Shown piece after piece: positions 63,818 to 64,000 of a DNA stretch of 64,000 bases. The stretch lies in the NCBI GenBank assembly GCA_031216445.1, contig CM062204.1, forward strand, positions 12,826,501 to 12,890,500, read 5' to 3'. A model generated the notes under the pieces. It searched no databases, was not told the DNA's origin, and was given only the letters and a program-made list of their open reading frames with translations. A program made the position numbers and the translations under genes. The stretch comes from Lateolabrax maculatus (taxonomy: Eukaryota; Chordata; Actinopteri; Acropomatiformes; Lateolabracidae). Every line of letters begins with the position of its first letter. Positions within the stretch are counted from its first letter, which is position 1.

Positions 63818-64000
63818 ATAGTTAGCCTGTCATTACCAGAATAATTCGCAAATGTGTATTAGTCTGGAACCTTCCTAGTTCATATTAGTTTTCCAAGGGG
63901 TGTTATCCACCAGCGCGACAACCAATCAGAGTGACGAAACGCCATCCTGTCATATGGTACATCCTGTAAGCAAGTACGGCGAACACATATTTCTTATGAA
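63818..64000 (-). repeat. interspersed repeat, copy 2, cut by window edge
   Basis: On the minus strand this reads AAGAAATATGTGTTCGCCG, ACAGGATGTACC, GACAGGATGG, CTCTGATTGGTTGT and ends GACAGGCTAACTA, matching copy 1 at 822-1003 with scattered substitutions. It probably continues beyond 64,000. Confidence 0.75.

Larger units (their letters stand above)
35388..64000 (-). other. ctnna2: ctnna2 gene, 3' part (extends beyond right edge)
   Basis: Six minus-strand coding exons splice in frame into the last ~324 residues of an alpha-catenin, a family about 905 residues long without the isoform-II insert. The 5' exons lie beyond position 64,000. Alpha-catenins link the cadherin/beta-catenin complex to F-actin at adherens junctions; the alpha-N form acts mainly in neurons, where it stabilises synapses and restrains Arp2/3 branching. 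The paralogue was assigned from memory of the family: the C-terminus ends MDSF after RRGSQKKHISPVQAL, whereas alpha-E ends MDSI after RASQKKHVNPVQAL. Introns inside the window measure about 2.8, 6.2, 1.4, 7.6 and 1.4 kb, plus more than 7.5 kb of the intron before the first visible exon. The right-hand gene boundary is unknown; the left is set by a candidate polyadenylation signal. Confidence 0.95.
56492..64000 (-). other. ctnna2: ctnna2 intron, 3' part (continues past right edge)
   Basis: More than 7.5 kb lies upstream of the first visible exon. It holds an AT-rich tract (58,660-58,870), a 49-bp hairpin (58,932-58,980), fish repeats at 59,040-59,200 and 61,650-61,860, an 11-bp-arm hairpin at 61,452-61,479, a possibly conserved stretch at 63,110-63,280 and a repeat copy cut by the window edge at 63,818-64,000. 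The preceding ctnna2 exon was not seen. Confidence 0.85.

Noticed and set aside
56492..64000. The next upstream ctnna2 exon or the nested lrrtm1 gene known from mammals
   Set aside because: I looked for the conserved EKVLEATKLLS-type ending on the minus strand and for leucine-rich repeats on the plus strand and saw neither; they should lie beyond the window.
1..64000. CRISPR arrays, operons, phage or bacterial features
   Set aside because: The sequence is clearly vertebrate: spliced gene, long introns, microsatellites and fish repeats. No regularly spaced repeats of CRISPR type were seen.

Overview
This window comes from a vertebrate nuclear genome, almost certainly a ray-finned fish. It is AT-rich and gene-poor and full of microsatellites. 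It carries interspersed repeats that I recognise as typical of percomorph teleosts: a Tc1-like transposon with the CACTCACCGGCC end, tRNA-derived and LINE-tail repeats, and several common uncharacterised families. The only gene I can support is the 3' part of ctnna2 (alpha-N-catenin), on the minus strand and split over six coding exons.

Layout. About 1-35,390 is intergenic sequence downstream of ctnna2. I found no exon of any other gene there. It holds a decayed repeat copy at 822-1003; a 1.3-kb element with inverted ends at 12,703-13,997; a truncated Tc1-like transposon at 16,117-16,925; a 21-bp tandem repeat at 17,167-17,271; a cluster of fish repeats at 19,815-20,660; a nested repeat at 24,880-25,240; a pair of ~0.94-kb direct repeats (28,129-29,074 and 32,158-33,092) with smaller companion repeats; and two oppositely oriented copies of one family (26,225-26,440 and 34,500-34,945). 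At 35,388-36,194 lies the probable ctnna2 3' UTR. Coding exons in transcript order are 56,491-56,340, 53,569-53,456, 47,303-47,122, 45,706-45,601, 38,040-37,906 and 36,482-36,195. From 56,492 to the right edge is the 3' part of a large intron; the upstream two thirds of the gene lie outside the window.

The six exons join in frame (phases 0, 0, 2, 0, 0 at successive exon ends), every intron has GT and AG ends, and together they give about 324 residues. These are the end of the M domain, the phosphorylatable linker and the complete C-terminal actin-binding domain. The ending MDSF, preceded by RRGSQKKHISPVQAL, identifies the neuronal alpha-N paralogue rather than alpha-E (ctnna1). The alternative exon that gives the longer mammalian alpha-N isoform II, expected in intron 36,483-37,905, was not found by eye.

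Nearly all other open reading frames are short, match no family I know and lie in repeats or AT-rich DNA, so I left them out. I see no convincing new biological system. The items most worth a second look are the 1.3-kb inverted-repeat element, the uneven divergence of the ~0.94-kb direct repeats, the A19 tract two bases after the ctnna2 stop codon, the missing isoform exon, and several repeat-free stretches that may be conserved regulatory elements.
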